In this document: positions 48,278 through 59,120 of the stretch, in pieces | Layout of the letters: every line of letters starts with the position of its first letter | How positions within the stretch are numbered: the stretch's first letter is position 1 | Origin: Actinoplanes sp. NBC_00393 | GTDB taxonomy: Bacteria; Actinomycetota; Actinomycetes; Mycobacteriales; Micromonosporaceae | DNA length: 64,000 nt | NCBI RefSeq assembly: GCF_036053395.1 | Contig: NZ_CP107942.1 | Span: forward strand, 6,342,501-6,406,500 | Direction of reading: 5' to 3' | Position numbers and translations under genes: made by a program | The notes under the pieces: generated by a model | The model's database searches: none | Seen by the model: the letters and a program-made list of their open reading frames with translations, nothing else | What the model was told of the DNA's origin: nothing

Positions 48278-49338
48278 ATGACGTCGATCCCGGACGCCAA
48301 GGCGCCGGCCGACGAGGTGGTGCTCGAGGCGATCGGCCTGACCAAGCACTTCCCCGTCCGCCGGCGACTGCGCGACCTCTTCTCCCACCGGCACGACGCG
48401 GTTCACGCCGTCGACGACGTGAACCTCACCCTCCGCCGCGGTCAGGTAGTCGCCCTGGTCGGTGAATCGGGCTCGGGCAAGTCCACGGTGGCTCGCCTGC
48501 TCGCCCAGCTCTATCCCCGTACCGGCGGCGACATCCGGCTGCACGGCGAGTCGACGAAGGTCAAATCGGGCTCGGCGTTCCGCAGCTACTGCGCCCGGGT
48601 TCAGATGATCTTCCAGGACCCGTTCGCCTCACTGAACCCGGTGCACACCATCCGGTACCACCTGACCCGGGCGCTGAAGATCCACGGCAATGCCGGGAAG
48701 TCCGACGCCGACCTCGAGCAGTCGCTGCACGCGTTGCTCGAACGGGTCTCGCTCACCCCGCCGGAGCGCTACCTGGATAAGTTCCCGCACGAGTTGTCCG
48801 GCGGTCAGCGGCAGCGTGTGGCGATCGCCCGGGCACTCGGCGCCGAGCCGGAGGCGCTGCTCGCCGACGAGCCGGTGTCCATGCTGGACGTCTCCATCCG
48901 GCTCGGCATCCTCAACCTGCTGCGGGACCTCAAGGAACGCCTCAACCTGGCGATCCTCTACATCACCCACGACATCGCGTCGGCTCGGTACTTCGCCGAC
49001 GAGACGATGGTGATGTACGCCGGCCGGATGGTCGAGGGCGGCGACAGCGAGACGGTCACCCAGTCGCCCGCTCACCCGTACACCCGTCTTCTGATCGACT
49101 CGGCGCCGGACCCGGACCGGCTCACCGGCGCGTCCGATGCCGAAGGCGAGGACCGCGGCAACGGCGAGCCGCCCAGCCTGATCCACCCACCCAGCGGATG
49201 TCGCTTCCACCCGCGGTGCCCGATGGCGTTCGCGCGTTGCTCGACCGAGGTCCCGGTCCCGTTGGAGATCGGCGACGTGCCCGGTCACTGGGCTGCCTGC
49301 TGGCTCTACGACCAGGCGGAGAAGACCGAGGTGGCGAA

Positions 49339-49342
<4 letters not shown>
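48278..49342 (+). CDS. Oligopeptide-type ABC transporter ATP-binding protein (OppF-like)
   Basis: 354 residues. Walker [10 protein letters not shown]-loop in [12 protein letters not shown], signature [14 protein letters not shown], Walker [12 protein letters not shown], switch His in ITHD. The C-terminal [15 protein letters not shown] is the Opp/Dpp extension with a cysteine cluster. [20 protein letters not shown] at the start. Its stop overlaps the GTG of the first permease. Confidence 0.93.
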
Positions 49343-50319
<977 letters not shown>

Positions 50320-50322
50320 CCT

Positions 50323-51365
50323 ATGACGATCCCCACCTCGAGCATCGAGCAGGTCATCCCGGAGCAGGGCGCGATGGCGCAGCCGGAGACCGGCAAGCCG
50401 GCCAAGGCCAAGCGGCAGCGGTTCCGGTTCGTGTCCAACCGCAAGGCGGCGACCGGCCTGATCATCCTGGCGATCTACCTGCTCGTCGCGATCATCGGCC
50501 CGTGGGTCGCCCCGTACGACCCGAGCGCCCGCGGCAACGACCTGGTCCAGCCGCCCTCCGGCGAGCACTGGCTGGGCACCACCCACCTGGGCCAGGACGT
50601 GTTCAGCCAGCTGCTGGTCGGCACCCGCAGCGTCATCTTCGTCGGCTTCTTCGCCGGCATCGTGGCGACCGTGCTCTCGGTCATCATCGGGGTGACCGCC
50701 GGATACGTCGGCGGTAAGACCGACGAGGTGCTCTCCGCGCTCTCCAACGTCTTCCTGGTGATCCCGGCCCTGCCGCTGATCATCATCATCACGTCCACCC
50801 TGGAGAGCGCCGAGGACTGGCTGATCGCGCTGGTCATCGGCCTGACCTCGTGGTCGTGGAACGCCCGGGTGCTGCGGGCGCAGACGCTGTCGCTGCGCCG
50901 GCGCGACTTCGTCGAGGCGTCCCGGGCCAGCGGTGAGCGGACCTGGCGGGTGATCGGGTTCGAGCTGCTGCCGAACCTGACCGCCGTGATCGCCTCCGGC
51001 TTCGTCGGCACGGTCATCTTCGCGGTGCTCTCCGAGATCACCCTGGCCTTCATCGGCGTCACCTCGGCCACCACCTGGAACTGGGGCACCATCCTGTTCT
51101 GGGCGCAGGGCCAGCAGGCGCTCGCCCAGGAGGCCTGGTGGTGGTTCGTGCCGGCCGGTCTGGCCATCGCGTTCCTCGGCACCGCGCTCTCGCTGATCAA
51201 CTTCGGCATCGACGAGTTCGTCAGCCCGCGGCTGCGCAGTGCCGGTAAGACCAAGATCAAGACGACGAGCGGGCAGACCGTCCGGATGCGCATCGGGTTC
51301 ACGCCGGTGCTGAGCAGTAGTAACGCCGCCACACCGGTGGTTCGTAAGGAAAAGGAGCCGGTGGC

Positions 51366-51369
<4 letters not shown>
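50323..51369 (+). CDS. ABC transporter permease (DppC-like)
   Basis: 348 residues, starting three bases after the first permease. N-terminal cytoplasmic tail and helix GLIILAIYLLVAIIGPWVAPYDP, the HWLGTTHLGQDVFSQLLVG segment, and the coupling motif VEASRASGERTWRVIGFELLPN. The stretch beyond the last helix (FVSPRLRSAGKTKIK to the end) is longer than usual. Its stop overlaps the following GTG. Confidence 0.93.
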
Positions 51370-52349
<980 letters not shown>

Positions 52350-52352
52350 GCA

Positions 52353-52386
52353 GAGGGCCGGTCCCATGCCGTCGGGACCGGCCCTC
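52353..52386 (+). terminator. Terminator hairpin between the transporter and the beta-glucosidase
   Basis: GAGGGCCGGTCCC pairs exactly with 52374-52386 over 8 bases. No T-run; likely a partial stop that lowers beta-glucosidase expression relative to the transporter. Confidence 0.7.
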
Positions 52387-52410
52387 ACCATGTCTTCTGG
52401 AGAGCTTTCG

Positions 52411-53727
52411 ATGACTTTCACGTGGGGCGTGGCCACCTCGGCCTATCAGATCGAGGGCGCGGCCGCGGAAGACGGGCGGACACCGTCCATCTGGGACACG
52501 TTCGCGCACACCGTGGTCGGCGAGAACGGGGACGTGGCCTGCGACCACTACCACCGGATGCCCGACGACGTTCAGCTGATCAAAAGTCTGGGCGTGGACG
52601 CGTACCGGTTCTCGGTCTCCTGGACCCGGGTGCAACCCGGCGGGCGCGGCCCGGCGAACCAGGCCGGGCTGGACTTCTACGACCGGCTCGTGGACGAGCT
52701 GCTGGCCGCCGGCATCGACCCGTGGCTCACGCTCTACCACTGGGACATGCCGCAGGAACTCGAGGACGCCGGTGGCTGGCCGCACCGGGACACCGCGTAC
52801 CGGTTCGCCGACTTCTCGATGCTGGTCCACGACCGCCTGCAGGACCGGGTCCGCAACTGGACCACGGTCAACGAGCCGTGGTGCGTGGCCTACCTCGGGT
52901 ACGAGCACGGCGTGCACGCCCCCGGCCGGCGCGACTTCGGGGCGGCCGTCGCCGCCACCCACCACCTGCTGCTCGGCCACGGCCTGGTGGCCCGGCAGAT
53001 CAAGACGCCGGACAACACGGTGAGCATCGCGCTCAACATCGGTACGGCCACCCCGAACTCGGACGACCCGATCGACGTGGCCGCCGCCTGGCGGGCCGAC
53101 GGGAACGTGGCCCGGATCTTCCTCGACCCGCTCAAGCACGGCCGCTACCCCGCCGACGTGGTCGAGGACCTGGCGGCGCGCGGCCACACCCTGCCGGTCC
53201 GCGACGGTGACATGGAGATCATCTCAGCGCCGTTCGACCTGCTCGGGGTTAACTTCTACTTCGGACAGAACTTCGCCGGCACCGACCTCGACGGCAACAC
53301 CGTCGACGCGCTCGGCCGGCCGGTGATCCGCGAGGTCATGCCGGACGCGCCGCGGACCGCGCTGGGCTGGCCGATCACCCCGGACCGGTTCACCACGCTG
53401 CTGCTGCGCCTGCACCACGACTACGGGTTCCCGCTCGCGGTCACCGAGAACGGCGCGGTCTTCGACGATCATCCGGATCCGTCCGGTTTCGTCGCCGATG
53501 CGGAGCGGACCGCGTACCTCAAGGCCCACATCGACGCGGTCTTCGCCGCCCGCGCCCGGGGCGCGGACGTGCGCGGCTATTTCGCCTGGTCGCTCATGGA
53601 CAACTTCGAGTGGGCCGAGGGCTATGCGAAACGGTTCGGCCTGGTGCACGTGGATTACGAGACCCAGACGCGTACGCCTAAACAGAGCGCGCTGTGGTTC
53701 CGGGATCGCATACTCTCCACGCCATGA
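52411..53727 (+). CDS. Beta-glucosidase, glycoside hydrolase family 1
   Basis: 438 residues from MTFTWG (GGAGAG six bases upstream). Retaining enzyme that hydrolyses cellobiose and other beta-glucosides. The acid/base glutamate is in TVNEPWC and the nucleophile in VTENGAVF; FTWGVATSAYQIEGA and RFSVSWTRV are the N-terminal family marks and FAWSLMDNFEWAEGY lines the aglycone side. No signal peptide, so it acts on sugar already imported. Ends with an ATGA overlap to the methyltransferase. Confidence 0.95.
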   Translation: MTFTWGVATSAYQIEGAAAEDGRTPSIWDTFAHTVVGENGDVACDHYHRMPDDVQLIKSLGVDAYRFSVSWTRVQPGGRGPANQAGLDFYDRLVDELLAAGIDPWLTLYHWDMPQELEDAGGWPHRDTAYRFADFSMLVHDRLQDRVRNWTTVNEPWCVAYLGYEHGVHAPGRRDFGAAVAATHHLLLGHGLVARQIKTPDNTVSIALNIGTATPNSDDPIDVAAAWRADGNVARIFLDPLKHGRYPADVVEDLAARGHTLPVRDGDMEIISAPFDLLGVNFYFGQNFAGTDLDGNTVDALGRPVIREVMPDAPRTALGWPITPDRFTTLLLRLHHDYGFPLAVTENGAVFDDHPDPSGFVADAERTAYLKAHIDAVFAARARGADVRGYFAWSLMDNFEWAEGYAKRFGLVHVDYETQTRTPKQSALWFRDRILSTP

Positions 53728-54530
53728 CCGACTACCTCGACGTGAACCGGGCCAACTGGGACGAGCGGGCGCCCGCACACGCCGGCTCCCCGGACTATCA
53801 CGTCGAGGATTTCGTGGCCGACCCGGCGTACCTCAGTGAGGTGGTCCGGTTCGACCTGCCGCGGCTCGGCGACGTCGCCGGGCTGCGCGGCGTGCACCTG
53901 CAGTGCCACATCGGCACCGACACGATCTCGCTGGCCCGGCTCGGCGCCACGATGACCGGCCTGGACTTCTCCGGCGCCTCGCTGGAGCAGGCCCGCGACA
54001 TCGCGGCCCGGGCCGGCGCCGGCGTCCCGTTCGTGCAGAGCGACGTTTATGCCGCCCGTGACGTTCTGGACGGCGAGTTCGACCTGGTCTACACGGGGAT
54101 CGGCGCGCTCGGCTGGCTGCCGGACATCAACCGGTGGGCGCGGACCGTGGCGTCGCTGCTGGCGCCGGGCGGGCGGCTGTTCATCCGCGAGGGGCACCCG
54201 ATGCTCTGGACGCTCGACGACAACCTCATGCTGTCCGAGCCGTACTTCGAGCTGCCCCACCCGCAGGTCTACGACGAACCCGGCACCTATGTGTCGACCG
54301 AGCACGAGTTCCAGCACAACGTGACGCACGAGTGGAACCACGGGCTCGGCGAGATCATCACTGCGGTCCTGGACGCCGGGCTGGTGATCACCGGGCTCGA
54401 GGAGCATCAGTCGGTGCCGTGGGACGCCCTGCCCGGGAAGATGCGCCGGATCGGCGGCGGCGAGTTCCAACTGATCGAGCGGCCGGAGCGGCTGCCGCAC
54501 ACGTACACCCTCCAGGCCCGCGCTGTTTAA
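53724..54530 (+). CDS. Class I SAM-dependent methyltransferase
   Basis: 268 residues. YLDVNRANWDERAPAHAGS at the start, the SAM site as HLQCHIGTDTISLARLGA (a G-x-G variant with Cys-His), MTGLDFSGASLEQAR, and YTGIGALGWLPD. The C-terminal half has REGHPMLWTLDD and QHNVTHEWNHGLGEIITA. Its ATG overlaps the beta-glucosidase stop, which is unexpected functionally. Substrate unknown; it resembles the unnamed Methyltransf_11/25 group. Confidence 0.85.
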   Translation: MTDYLDVNRANWDERAPAHAGSPDYHVEDFVADPAYLSEVVRFDLPRLGDVAGLRGVHLQCHIGTDTISLARLGATMTGLDFSGASLEQARDIAARAGAGVPFVQSDVYAARDVLDGEFDLVYTGIGALGWLPDINRWARTVASLLAPGGRLFIREGHPMLWTLDDNLMLSEPYFELPHPQVYDEPGTYVSTEHEFQHNVTHEWNHGLGEIITAVLDAGLVITGLEEHQSVPWDALPGKMRRIGGGEFQLIERPERLPHTYTLQARAV

Positions 54531-54584
54531 AGATCAGCCGCTACCGGGTACCTGCCGCGCATCCCCCGGCAGAGGAGGTCCCCG

Positions 54585-54785
54585 ATGCGTATCGGTGCCG
54601 TCATAATCGTCATCTGGCTCGTACTCGGCGTGGTCGCCGCCTTCGAACGCGGCTACTTCAAGAGCGACGGCGACGCCAGCTGCGCCGAGGCCGGCACGGT
54701 CATCGTCACCGTGGCCGCCGGTCCGCTCAACTGGATGGGCGTCAACCCGAAGATCACCTGCGACGTTCCGGAGCCGAGCAAGTAG
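54585..54785 (+). CDS. Small membrane protein, 66 residues
   Basis: GGAGG seven bases before the ATG. One transmembrane helix at the start (GAVIIVIWLVLGVVAAFERGY), then an outward part with two cysteines (ASCAEAG, KITCDVP). Short proteins of this pattern are common in actinobacteria and lack a named function. Converges with the next gene. Confidence 0.75.
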   Translation: MRIGAVIIVIWLVLGVVAAFERGYFKSDGDASCAEAGTVIVTVAAGPLNWMGVNPKITCDVPEPSK

Positions 54786-54794
54786 CTCGTTCTT

Positions 54795-55292
54795 CTAGCG
54801 CAGGAACGCCCGCTCGTCGACGTGCCACGTGGGCGTACCGAAGAAGAGCTCCGGATGCACCGGGCCGACCGCCAGGTTGAGCGTGTCCTGGCGGTAGGCC
54901 GGTCGTCCACCCTGGACCAGCGGCCAGTTCACCCGGTAGTTCACCTGCCAGCGCAGCCACTCCCCCGGACCCAGCCAGACCCCCGACGGGCGATGATCCC
55001 GTGAGGGGGCGCCGCTTCGGGCGGGGACGAGCTCCACCCGTACCCTCCGGTCTGCTCTGACCAGACGCAGACCGCAACGGGCCAGGCTCGCCTCGCGCTC
55101 CGCCGGCTCGCTGCCCAGCGACTCCACCGGCTCGAAACCGTTACCCTCCGCCATCAGGACCTCGTGCACGACGCCGGCGCGCAGCGCGGGCAGGCGGAAC
55201 CCCACGGGAGCCGCGTTGCGGCGCGCCGCAGCCTTGCCGCCGCGGGAAAGTCTGGTCCACTCAGTGCTCACCCACTGCGCCACGACGTCCAC
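54795..55292 (-). CDS. Hypothetical protein, 165 residues
   Basis: Soluble, Arg-rich, with EWTRLSRGGKAAARR at the start and WLGPGEWLRWQVNYR, GRPAYRQDTLNLAVGPVHP and HVDERAFLR at the end. No family recognised. The start at 55292 is the first ATG; later starts are possible. Opposite-strand frames are short, so this is the best candidate gene here. Confidence 0.6.
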   Translation of the reverse strand: MDVVAQWVSTEWTRLSRGGKAAARRNAAPVGFRLPALRAGVVHEVLMAEGNGFEPVESLGSEPAEREASLARCGLRLVRADRRVRVELVPARSGAPSRDHRPSGVWLGPGEWLRWQVNYRVNWPLVQGGRPAYRQDTLNLAVGPVHPELFFGTPTWHVDERAFLR

Positions 55293-55403
55293 GGCTCCCC
55301 CTTCCCGCCGGCGTCATCTTCGCTGTTCCGGCCCCGCGAGAGCACGGATTATTCACCTGCTGGACACCCGCGGGCCGACGGCACGCCGAATGGAATCCAG
55401 GAC

Positions 55404-55434
55404 TTGAGCTGGAGCGCGCTCCAGGTCCTACGGT
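55404..55434 (+). promoter_or_regulatory. MerR-type promoter/operator of the aldo/keto reductase gene
   Basis: TTGAGC (55404-55409), exactly 19 bases, TACGGT (55429-55434). The over-long spacer is filled by the perfect 16-bp palindrome CTGGAGCGCGCTCCAG (55409-55424), which is the hallmark of promoters that a MerR-family activator untwists. RNA start near 55441; ATG at 55472. No MerR gene is in the window. Confidence 0.65.
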
Positions 55435-55471
55435 CGATGTCGAAGAGCCGGGAACAGCGGGGAGGACCACC

Positions 55472-56437
55472 ATGGAAACCAGGAACTTCGGACAGCTCGG
55501 CCGGGTCAGCGCGCTGACTCTGGGTGGCGGTGGCATCGCCGGGGTGTGGGGCAGCACGGACCGTGCGGAGGCGGTCGCGACGGTCCACGCCGCGATCGAC
55601 GCGGGCATCACCATGCTGGATCTGGCGCCCAGTTACGGCGACGACTTCGAGGCGGAGCGGGCGGCCGGTGAAGCGCTGCGGGCCCGCCCGGCGCCGGACG
55701 TGTTGATCACGTCCAAGGTGCAGCTGCCCGACAATCAGGTCTCGTCCGCGCCGACCCGCATCCGGGAAAGTCTGCACAACAGCCTCGGCCTGCTCGGGCG
55801 CGACCACCTCGACCTGTTCCTGCTGCACACCCACATCGGGGCGCAGGACGGTTCGGCGAACCCGGCCGACGTGGTCCGGTGGAACGTGTACCGCGACGAG
55901 GTGATCGGCGAGTTCGAGAAGCTGCGCGCCGAAGGCCTGATCCGGGCCTGGGGCATCACCGCGGTCGGCCGGCCCGACTCGGTGATCGCCGCGCTCGGAT
56001 CGGCGCCCCGGCCCGCGGCTGCGCAGGTCGTGGTCAACGCGCTGGACTCCAACGGCGACCTGTGGGGCTTCGACCCCTCGGTGCGGCCGGCCAACGACGA
56101 GATCATCAAGGCCGCTACCAGCAACGACGTGGCGGTGATCGGCATCCGCGCGGTGGCGGCCGGGTCGCTCACCGACGCGCTCGACCGCGAACTCGACCCG
56201 CGCCATCCGGCGGCGGTCGACTTCAGCCGGGCGGCGCCGTTCCGCAAGCTGGCCGCCGAGTTCGGCGAGAGCGCGGCTTCGCTGGCCCATCGGTACGCGC
56301 TGAGCGTCCCCGGCGTCGCAACCGTCGTCCTGGGCGTGAAGAACCGCGCCGAACTGGCCGACTGCCTCGCCGCTGAGGCCCGCGGCCCGCTGACCCCGGC
56401 CGAACTGCAGGCCGTCCGCGCCCTCGAGCTCAGCTGA
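55472..56437 (+). CDS. Aldo/keto reductase
   Basis: 321 residues, GGGAGG upstream. NADPH-dependent reductase barrel with the catalytic tetrad in MLDLAPSYGD (Asp, Tyr), LITSKVQLP (Lys) and LFLLHTHIG (His). Later strands include GITAVGRPD, VNALDSNGD and VVLGVKNRAEL. Likely reduces aldehydes or quinones. The MerR-like promoter suggests induction by an oxidant, drug or metal. The gene is monocistronic and followed by repeat array C. Confidence 0.9.
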   Translation: METRNFGQLGRVSALTLGGGGIAGVWGSTDRAEAVATVHAAIDAGITMLDLAPSYGDDFEAERAAGEALRARPAPDVLITSKVQLPDNQVSSAPTRIRESLHNSLGLLGRDHLDLFLLHTHIGAQDGSANPADVVRWNVYRDEVIGEFEKLRAEGLIRAWGITAVGRPDSVIAALGSAPRPAAAQVVVNALDSNGDLWGFDPSVRPANDEIIKAATSNDVAVIGIRAVAAGSLTDALDRELDPRHPAAVDFSRAAPFRKLAAEFGESAASLAHRYALSVPGVATVVLGVKNRAELADCLAAEARGPLTPAELQAVRALELS

Positions 56438-56453
56438 CCCTTCAGTCCTGGCG

Positions 56454-56840
56454 GTCAGCCGGTTCCCCCGGCTGACCGCCACGGTCGCTTCCCCGCCCGC
56501 GAAGCAGCACTCAACGTCAGCCGGGACTTCCAGCTGACCGCCACAGTCGCTTCCCCGCCCGCGAAGCAGCACTCACCGTCAGCCGGGACTTCCAGCTGAC
56601 CGCCACAGTCGCTTCCCCGCCCGCGAAGCAGCACTCACCGTCAGCCGCGGCTTCCAGCTGACCGCCACGGTCGCTTCCCCGCCCGCGAAGCAGCACTCAC
56701 CGTCAGCCGGGGCTTCCAGCTGACCGCCACGGTCGCTTCGGCGCTCGGGAAGGAGCGCTCGCAGTCAGCTGGACGTTCCGGCTGACCGTGAGGTTTGCTT
56801 CGGCGCTTGGGAAGCAGCGCTGGCGGTCAGCCGGGGTCAG
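56454..56840. repeat. Tandem array, 62-bp period (array C)
   Basis: Units start at 56454, 56516, 56578, 56640, 56702, 56764 and (partial) 56826; four central units are nearly identical. Each carries TCAGCCGG, five bases, CCRGCTGA as a hairpin, then GTCGCTTCCCCGCCCGCGAAGC. Variation at the sixth stem base gives C-G, C-A or T-G, the last two being wobble pairs on one strand. No spacers, so not CRISPR. Its end touches the cupin gene stop. Confidence 0.92.
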
Positions 56841-57211
56841 AGGGTCCAGGGTGGGGTGAGCGTGGTGCCGTCCGGGAGGGTGGCCTCGAAGCCGGCGCTG
56901 GTCGTCACCCAAGCCTCGGCCGCGTCCGGGCCCTCGTTGTCGGCGCGGAACTCGCTTCCCGCCGGGACGACCAGCACGTCGCCGGGTGTGAGCCGGCCGG
57001 TCACGCCGTCCACAGTGGCGGACAGCCGGCCGGCGGCGAGGATCAGCACCTCGTCGCGGCCGACCCGGTGGGGCACGCCGGCCGTGCCGGCGGCGATCTC
57101 GATCCGCCAGGTGCAGAGCTCCCGGCTGCCGGTGGACGGCGACGCGAAGGCATGAAAGACCGTCCCGTGCAGCCGGTGCTGCACGGCGTCGGCACTGCGA
57201 TAGATCGGCAT
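56837..57211 (-). CDS. Cupin-domain protein
   Basis: 124 residues from MPIYRSADA (GGAG five bases upstream). A single small beta-barrel: GTAGVPHRVGRDEVLILAAG is the first metal motif (His, His/Arg, Glu), PGDVLVVPAGSEF leads into the second, whose final histidine is replaced. Often such cupins bind small ligands or act as dioxygenases; this one may not hold metal well. Controlled together with the divergent MarR gene through shared operators. Confidence 0.82.
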   Translation of the reverse strand: MPIYRSADAVQHRLHGTVFHAFASPSTGSRELCTWRIEIAAGTAGVPHRVGRDEVLILAAGRLSATVDGVTGRLTPGDVLVVPAGSEFRADNEGPDAAEAWVTTSAGFEATLPDGTTLTPPWTL

Positions 57212-57227
57212 TGCATCTCCTCGATTA

Positions 57228-57263
57228 GTCAAGCTGCTTGACCAAATAGTCAAGCAGCTTTAC
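57228..57263. promoter_or_regulatory. Paired MarR operators
   Basis: GTCAAGC-T-GCTTGAC (57228-57242) is perfect; GTCAAGC-A-GCTTTAC (57249-57263) has one mismatch. Centres are 21 bases apart, two helical turns. They lie between the divergent cupin and MarR starts. Confidence 0.75.
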
Positions 57264-57265
57264 CG

Positions 57266-57727
57266 ATGTGTCAAACTCTTTCCGTGCGTGACGATCTTCA
57301 AGACCTCCCGGTGCTCCTTCTGAGCGCGGCACGCGCGCTTGTCGACGGAATAGATGCCGGGGTACGCGCAAACGGCTTCACCGATCTGCGACCAGCACAC
57401 GGGTTCGCCTTCGTGCGGCTTTCCGGAACCGGGGCCACCGTCAGCGAACTGGCCGAACACCTGGAGATCACCAAGCAGGCGGCCAGCCAGATGGCCGACG
57501 AACTGGTGCGCAAGGGGTACGTCGAACGCCTCCCCCACCCCGCCGACGCCCGCGCGCGGCTGCTCGTGCTGACCGCGAAGGGCATCGCCTGCACCCGGGC
57601 CGCCGACGCAGCCGCCGAATCCACGCTGCGCCCCTGGGCCGAGACGCTGGAGCCGGGTCAGCTCGCCGCGCTGCGCGCCGCACTCGGCCGGCTGGCCACG
57701 CCGGGCCGCGTCCGCCCCACCTGGTAA
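57266..57727 (+). CDS. MarR-family transcriptional regulator (cupin-linked)
   Basis: 153 residues if started at ATG 57266, three bases after the operator; GTG 57284 (VRDDLQDLP) is equally possible and neither has a ribosome binding site, so leaderless translation is likely. The winged helix shows ATVSELAEHLEITKQAASQM, ADELVRKGYVERLPHPADARARLLVLT. The C-terminal helix would dimerise. Expected to repress itself and the cupin gene. Confidence 0.87.
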   Translation: MCQTLSVRDDLQDLPVLLLSAARALVDGIDAGVRANGFTDLRPAHGFAFVRLSGTGATVSELAEHLEITKQAASQMADELVRKGYVERLPHPADARARLLVLTAKGIACTRAADAAAESTLRPWAETLEPGQLAALRAALGRLATPGRVRPTW

Positions 57728-57840
57728 GCCGCCGCCCGGAGAGCCGCGCTGACCGGGCCCTGCCCGCCCGGACAGCCGCGCTGAACGGGCCCGGCCGCCG
57801 GGACAGCCGCGCGGGCCGGCTCTGGCTTAGGGTGACAGTC

Positions 57841-58308
57841 ATGACTGTGCGCGCCGCTGAGCCCGCAGTGCGGGAGCTGTACCGGTTGTTGCTGACCGCC
57901 TGGAACGAGCGGGACGCGGACGGGTTCGGGAAGCTGTTCGCCGATGACGGCGTCATGGTCGGGTTCGACGGCAGCCAGGTGCGGGGAGCACAGGCCGCCG
58001 GGCACCTGCGGCCGATCTTCGCGGACCATCCGACGGCGTCCTATGTGGCCCGGGTCGAGGAGGTTCGGCCGGTGGGCGCCGGGGCCGTGCTGCTGCGGGC
58101 CATCGCGGGGATGGTTCCGCCGGGGCGGAAAGAGTTGAGCCCGGAGCGGCACACCATCCAGACCGTGCTCGCCGAGAGGCAGCCGGAAGGTTGGCGGATT
58201 CTGCTGTTCCAGAACACCCCGGCGCAGTATCACGGCCGGCCCGAGGAGACCCAACGGCACACGGCCGCCCTGCAACCGCTCGCCGACGACGGGGTCACCG
58301 TGGCCTGA
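57841..58308 (+). CDS. SnoaL-like / SgcJ-type NTF2-fold protein
   Basis: 155 residues. VRELYRLLLTAWNERDADGFGKLFADDGVMVGFDG is the NTF2-fold start shared by the SgcJ/EcaC group; LLRAIAGMVPPGRKEL and WRILLFQNTPAQYHGRPE complete the fold. These proteins bind small molecules and some are hydrolases or cyclases; no catalytic residue is certain. The 113 bases upstream (57728-57840) carry decayed GACAGCCGCGCTG repeats. Confidence 0.78.
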   Translation: MTVRAAEPAVRELYRLLLTAWNERDADGFGKLFADDGVMVGFDGSQVRGAQAAGHLRPIFADHPTASYVARVEEVRPVGAGAVLLRAIAGMVPPGRKELSPERHTIQTVLAERQPEGWRILLFQNTPAQYHGRPEETQRHTAALQPLADDGVTVA

Positions 58309-58466
58309 GCCACCTGCCGTTTCCCGGCGGTCGCGCTGGGGCCGCAAGTGGGCAGCGCCTCGCGCGGTAGAGCGGGGACTTTTCGTCACGCGTACCCGGA
58401 ATGAAGTAATGATTTTCAGGAGGCCGGACACCTTCCTGGTCGGAGCTGTCTGCGACGGGGAGGGCG

Positions 58467-58988
58467 ATGGTGGCGCGGAGTTCGCCGCAAGAGGAAGAGT
58501 TCAATCGGCTGTGGCGTGATCATGCCGCTGCAGTGCTGCGCTATGCGCGGCGGAGGGTGACCGAGGAGCAGGCGGACGAGGTCGTCGCGGAGACGTTCGT
58601 GGTTGCCTGGCGGCGGCTGGACGAGGTGCCGGAGGCGGCGTTGCCGTGGCTGCTCGGTGTGGCGCGGCGGGTCAGCGCGAACGTGCGCCGGTCGGATCGG
58701 CGCCGGGATGCGCTGCACGACCGGCTCGTCGACGCGGTCCGGCCGGACGATCTCGTGACGGCCGGGCACGATCCGGGATCGGCGGTACGGCACGCGCTGG
58801 CCCAACTGCCCGAAGAGGACCGTGAGCTACTGATGCTCCTGGCCTGGGACGGTTTGTCCCCGGCGGAAGCGGCGACGGTGCTGGGTTGCTCGCGCGGCAC
58901 GCTGGCCGTGCGGGCACGGACGGTGACCGCTACTGACCAGCGGGATTGGGGAGCCGTGGCCGGAGGATCAGGATCGGCTCGCCTATGA
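58467..58988 (+). CDS. ECF sigma factor, C-terminus altered
   Basis: 173 residues, GGAGGG before the ATG. Sigma2 (about 8-80: FNRLWRDHAAAVLRYARRR, ADEVVAETFVVAWRRLDEVP, PWLLGVARRVSANVRR) is complete. Sigma4 begins normally (LPEEDRELLMLLAWDGLSPAEAATVLGCSRGTLAVRAR) but the recognition helix then gives way to TVTATDQRDWGAVAGGSG, unlike the usual HRARRRL continuation. Probably damaged by a deletion that joined it to a downstream gene. It may have lost promoter-35 binding. Confidence 0.7.
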   Translation: MVARSSPQEEEFNRLWRDHAAAVLRYARRRVTEEQADEVVAETFVVAWRRLDEVPEAALPWLLGVARRVSANVRRSDRRRDALHDRLVDAVRPDDLVTAGHDPGSAVRHALAQLPEEDRELLMLLAWDGLSPAEAATVLGCSRGTLAVRARTVTATDQRDWGAVAGGSGSARL

Positions 58989-59118
58989 AGCGCTGCCGGG
59001 GGCCTGGGCGCAGACCGACACGTTCGGTGATGACGACGAGGTGCGTCAGCTCCTGGCCGGTCTGCGCCAGATCCCGGCGGATGATCCGCGGTTGGATCGG
59101 TACGCCAAGAGGGACTGA
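58955..59118 (+). pseudogene. 3' remnant of the gene formerly downstream of the ECF sigma gene
   Basis: In the +1 phase relative to the sigma gene runs an open frame ending LPGAWAQTDTFGDDDEVRQL, then IPADDPRLDRYAKRD and TGA at 59116-59118. It has no start of its own. Composition looks like real protein, perhaps the end of the partner normally encoded after such sigma factors. Confidence 0.4.
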
Positions 59119-59120
59119 GG

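Noticed and set aside
56454..56840. CRISPR array
   Set aside because: Units are contiguous 62-bp direct repeats without unique spacers, and no cas genes are present. The same holds for the other arrays.
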